Part shown: piece after piece, positions 33,039 to 34,268 of the stretch
How positions within the stretch are numbered: position 1 is the stretch's first letter
Layout: each line of letters opens with the position of its first letter
From: Pedobacter agri PB92
GTDB taxonomy: Bacteria > Bacteroidota > Bacteroidia > Sphingobacteriales > Sphingobacteriaceae
NCBI RefSeq assembly: GCF_000258495.1
Contig: NZ_AJLG01000032.1
Span: 1 to 34,268, forward strand
Reading direction: 5' to 3'
DNA: 34,268 nt
Translations under genes and position numbers: made by a program
Notes under the pieces: generated by a model
What the model was told of the DNA's origin: nothing
The model's database searches: none
What the model saw: the letters and a program-made list of their open reading frames with translations, nothing else

Positions 33039-34223
33039 ATGGCAATATTACAACATCCCAAGTTTCATAAAGCGTTTAACTTTTTATTAAAGAAAGAATG
33101 CATTATTGGGATTTACCTGATCCTGGCCATTGCTGCAAGTTTTAAACAATACCATAATCATTCTTACAACAATTACCTCATCTTTAAATATGTTTACTGG
33201 CATACGGTAGATTTGCAGAACTTATTTAATAACTATCCAGAATATGGAGATAGTAACCACTATGGCCCGGCATTTTCTATATTTATTGCGCCTTTTGCCC
33301 TATTGCCTGATGGTTTAGGAATGTTCTTATGGAATATAAGCAACGTTTCCATATTGCTCTGGGGCATTTATAGTTTACCAATCGCCAGAAAAAAACAAAC
33401 CATCGTTGCGTGGATTTGCGCACATGAAACGTTAACAGCGCTTTTCAGTTTTCAGTTTAATATCGCACTAACCGGCCTCATCATCCTCAGTTTTTCTTAC
33501 CTCATTAAAAGGAAGGAAATTCAATCGGCCTTTTTTATTGGAATTGGCACACTAATTAAATTATACGGCATCGTAGGCCTGGCATTTTTCTTTTTTTCGA
33601 AAAACAAGGCTAAGTTTATTATTGCTGGCCTAGTTGCCTTTAGTATTTTGTTTGTGTTACCGATGGCGTTATCCTCACCTGCCTTCATCCTGCAATCCTA
33701 TGCAGACTGGTTCAATTCCTTGGTTCATAAAAATGCTACAAACGCATCTTTAACATCTTTTCAGGATATCTCTATAATGGGAATGGCCAGAAGAATAAGC
33801 GGAAATGTTGAACTTTCAAACACACCCTTTTTGTTGGGTGGTCTTGTTCTGTTTGGTCTGCCTTATTTAAGAATCAATCAGTATAAGCACATAGCTTTTC
33901 AGCTGATGCTATTGGCATCGACACTAATATTTACTGTAATTTTTAGCAGCGGTTCCGAATCACCAACTTATATCATCGCTTTTGCAGGTGTGGCCATATG
34001 GTTTATTATTCAACAGAAGCCAAAAAGCAAATGGATAATTTCGCTGTTCGTGTTTGCTTTCATTTTAACCAGCTTGTCGCCAACTGATATTTTCCCCAGA
34101 AGTGTGAAAGAATTTATTCGTCTATATTCGCTCAAAGCCCTACCTTGCGTGATCATTTGGCTTACGATAGTTTTCCAAATGCTGAAAGAAGATTTTGAAT
34201 CTTATTTGATTGCCGATAAATGA
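33039..34223 (+). CDS. DUF2029 / GT87 family mannosyltransferase-like protein
   Basis: 394 residues from the ATG at 33039; a GTG at 32988 would add 17 residues of no family character. It is a polytopic membrane GT-C glycosyltransferase, with about ten helices. The first periplasmic loop carries the typical segment FKYVYWHTVDLQNLFNNYPEYGDSNHYGPAFS (quoted in parts: acidic D near the end of helix 1, then a Y-x-x-Y/GP motif), matching DUF2029. These enzymes use polyprenyl-phosphate-linked sugars to build glycolipids or polysaccharides. The stop overlaps the next start by 4 nt (ATGA), so it is coupled with a GT2 gene that may make the lipid-linked sugar donor (inference). Confidence 0.85.
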   Translation: MAILQHPKFHKAFNFLLKKECIIGIYLILAIAASFKQYHNHSYNNYLIFKYVYWHTVDLQNLFNNYPEYGDSNHYGPAFSIFIAPFALLPDGLGMFLWNISNVSILLWGIYSLPIARKKQTIVAWICAHETLTALFSFQFNIALTGLIILSFSYLIKRKEIQSAFFIGIGTLIKLYGIVGLAFFFFSKNKAKFIIAGLVAFSILFVLPMALSSPAFILQSYADWFNSLVHKNATNASLTSFQDISIMGMARRISGNVELSNTPFLLGGLVLFGLPYLRINQYKHIAFQLMLLASTLIFTVIFSSGSESPTYIIAFAGVAIWFIIQQKPKSKWIISLFVFAFILTSLSPTDIFPRSVKEFIRLYSLKALPCVIIWLTIVFQMLKEDFESYLIADK

Positions 34224-34268
34224 AGAAGTTAGTTTCCATCGTAATACCAGCTTACAACGAGGCTGATA
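34220..34268 (+). CDS. Glycosyltransferase family 2, N-terminus only (cut by window edge)
   Basis: The ATG at 34220 overlaps the GT87 stop (ATGA). The 16 visible codons read MKKLVSIVIPAYNEAD, the unmistakable first beta-strand and nucleotide-binding turn of family 2 glycosyltransferases. The rest is outside the window. In this context a polyprenyl-phosphate sugar synthase (DPM1-like) is a good guess because GT87 enzymes need such donors. Confidence 0.88.
   Translation, partial: MKKLVSIVIPAYNEAD

Overview
The window is a stretch of Bacteroidota chromosome, most likely Sphingobacteriaceae and close to Pedobacter. The evidence is the low-GC coding style, the lack of strong Shine-Dalgarno sites, several TAnnTTTG-type -7 promoter boxes (some with TTG 19 nt upstream), a bifunctional RibBA, a TamB without an adjacent TamA, and the gene order ftsX / DUF3098 / uppP / truB / ribF. 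Almost everything is housekeeping. I see no defence locus, prophage, intact insertion sequence or CRISPR array.

Layout. 1-3804: a REP-like palindrome and a terminator, then leuS (-), a repeat-rich spacer and a small lipoprotein gene (-). 3938-9040: a rightward run of ftsX, a DUF3098 gene, uppP, truB, a YitT-family gene, ribF and a short orphan ORF, covering divisome signalling, undecaprenyl-phosphate recycling, tRNA pseudouridylation and FMN/FAD synthesis. 9130-12450: a Kef-type cation/proton antiporter and a DUF2157-like membrane protein. 12451-12877: a gene-free fold-back element. 12878-16353: uvrA followed by a LysE-type exporter gene (-). 16615-17529: an ECF sigma factor that changes frame in mid-gene, then a 64-residue conserved-looking small protein and a strong terminator. 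17655-20790: an MFS exporter with a palindromic operator candidate, nth and recA. 20810-22063: a two-TM peptide gene and tsaD (-), divergent from the very large tamB (22139-26569, +). 26623-29852: ribBA, an LptF/LptG permease and a START-like protein gene (all -). 29925-31482: tRNA-Met(CAU) and a decayed accessory slot holding a Tat-exported DUF4142 protein gene, orphan ORF fragments and a second partial copy of the tRNA 3' end plus its terminator. 31615-end: an acyltransferase, a GT87/DUF2029 glycosyltransferase and the first codons of a GT2 glycosyltransferase, probably the edge of a polysaccharide or glycolipid cluster.

Functional links. Several genes serve the envelope: ftsX (division), uppP (lipid carrier), tamB (outer-membrane assembly), the LptF/G permease (LPS export) and the right-hand acyltransferase/GT genes. 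ribF and ribBA are two separated parts of flavin synthesis. uvrA, nth and recA are three separate DNA-repair functions lying within 7.2 kb.

The least ordinary observations are: (i) arrays of degenerate 7-bp repeats, two of them translated in frame as extra segments inside leuS and ribF and one intergenic; (ii) the sigma factor whose sigma2 and sigma4 regions lie in different frames, separated by a short A run; (iii) remnants of a second tRNA-Met gene; (iv) the nested fold-back at 12549-12776; and (v) tamB, whose reading frame extends upstream of any ATG, GTG or TTG. None of these proves a new system. The heptamer arrays and the sigma-factor frameshift are the best leads.
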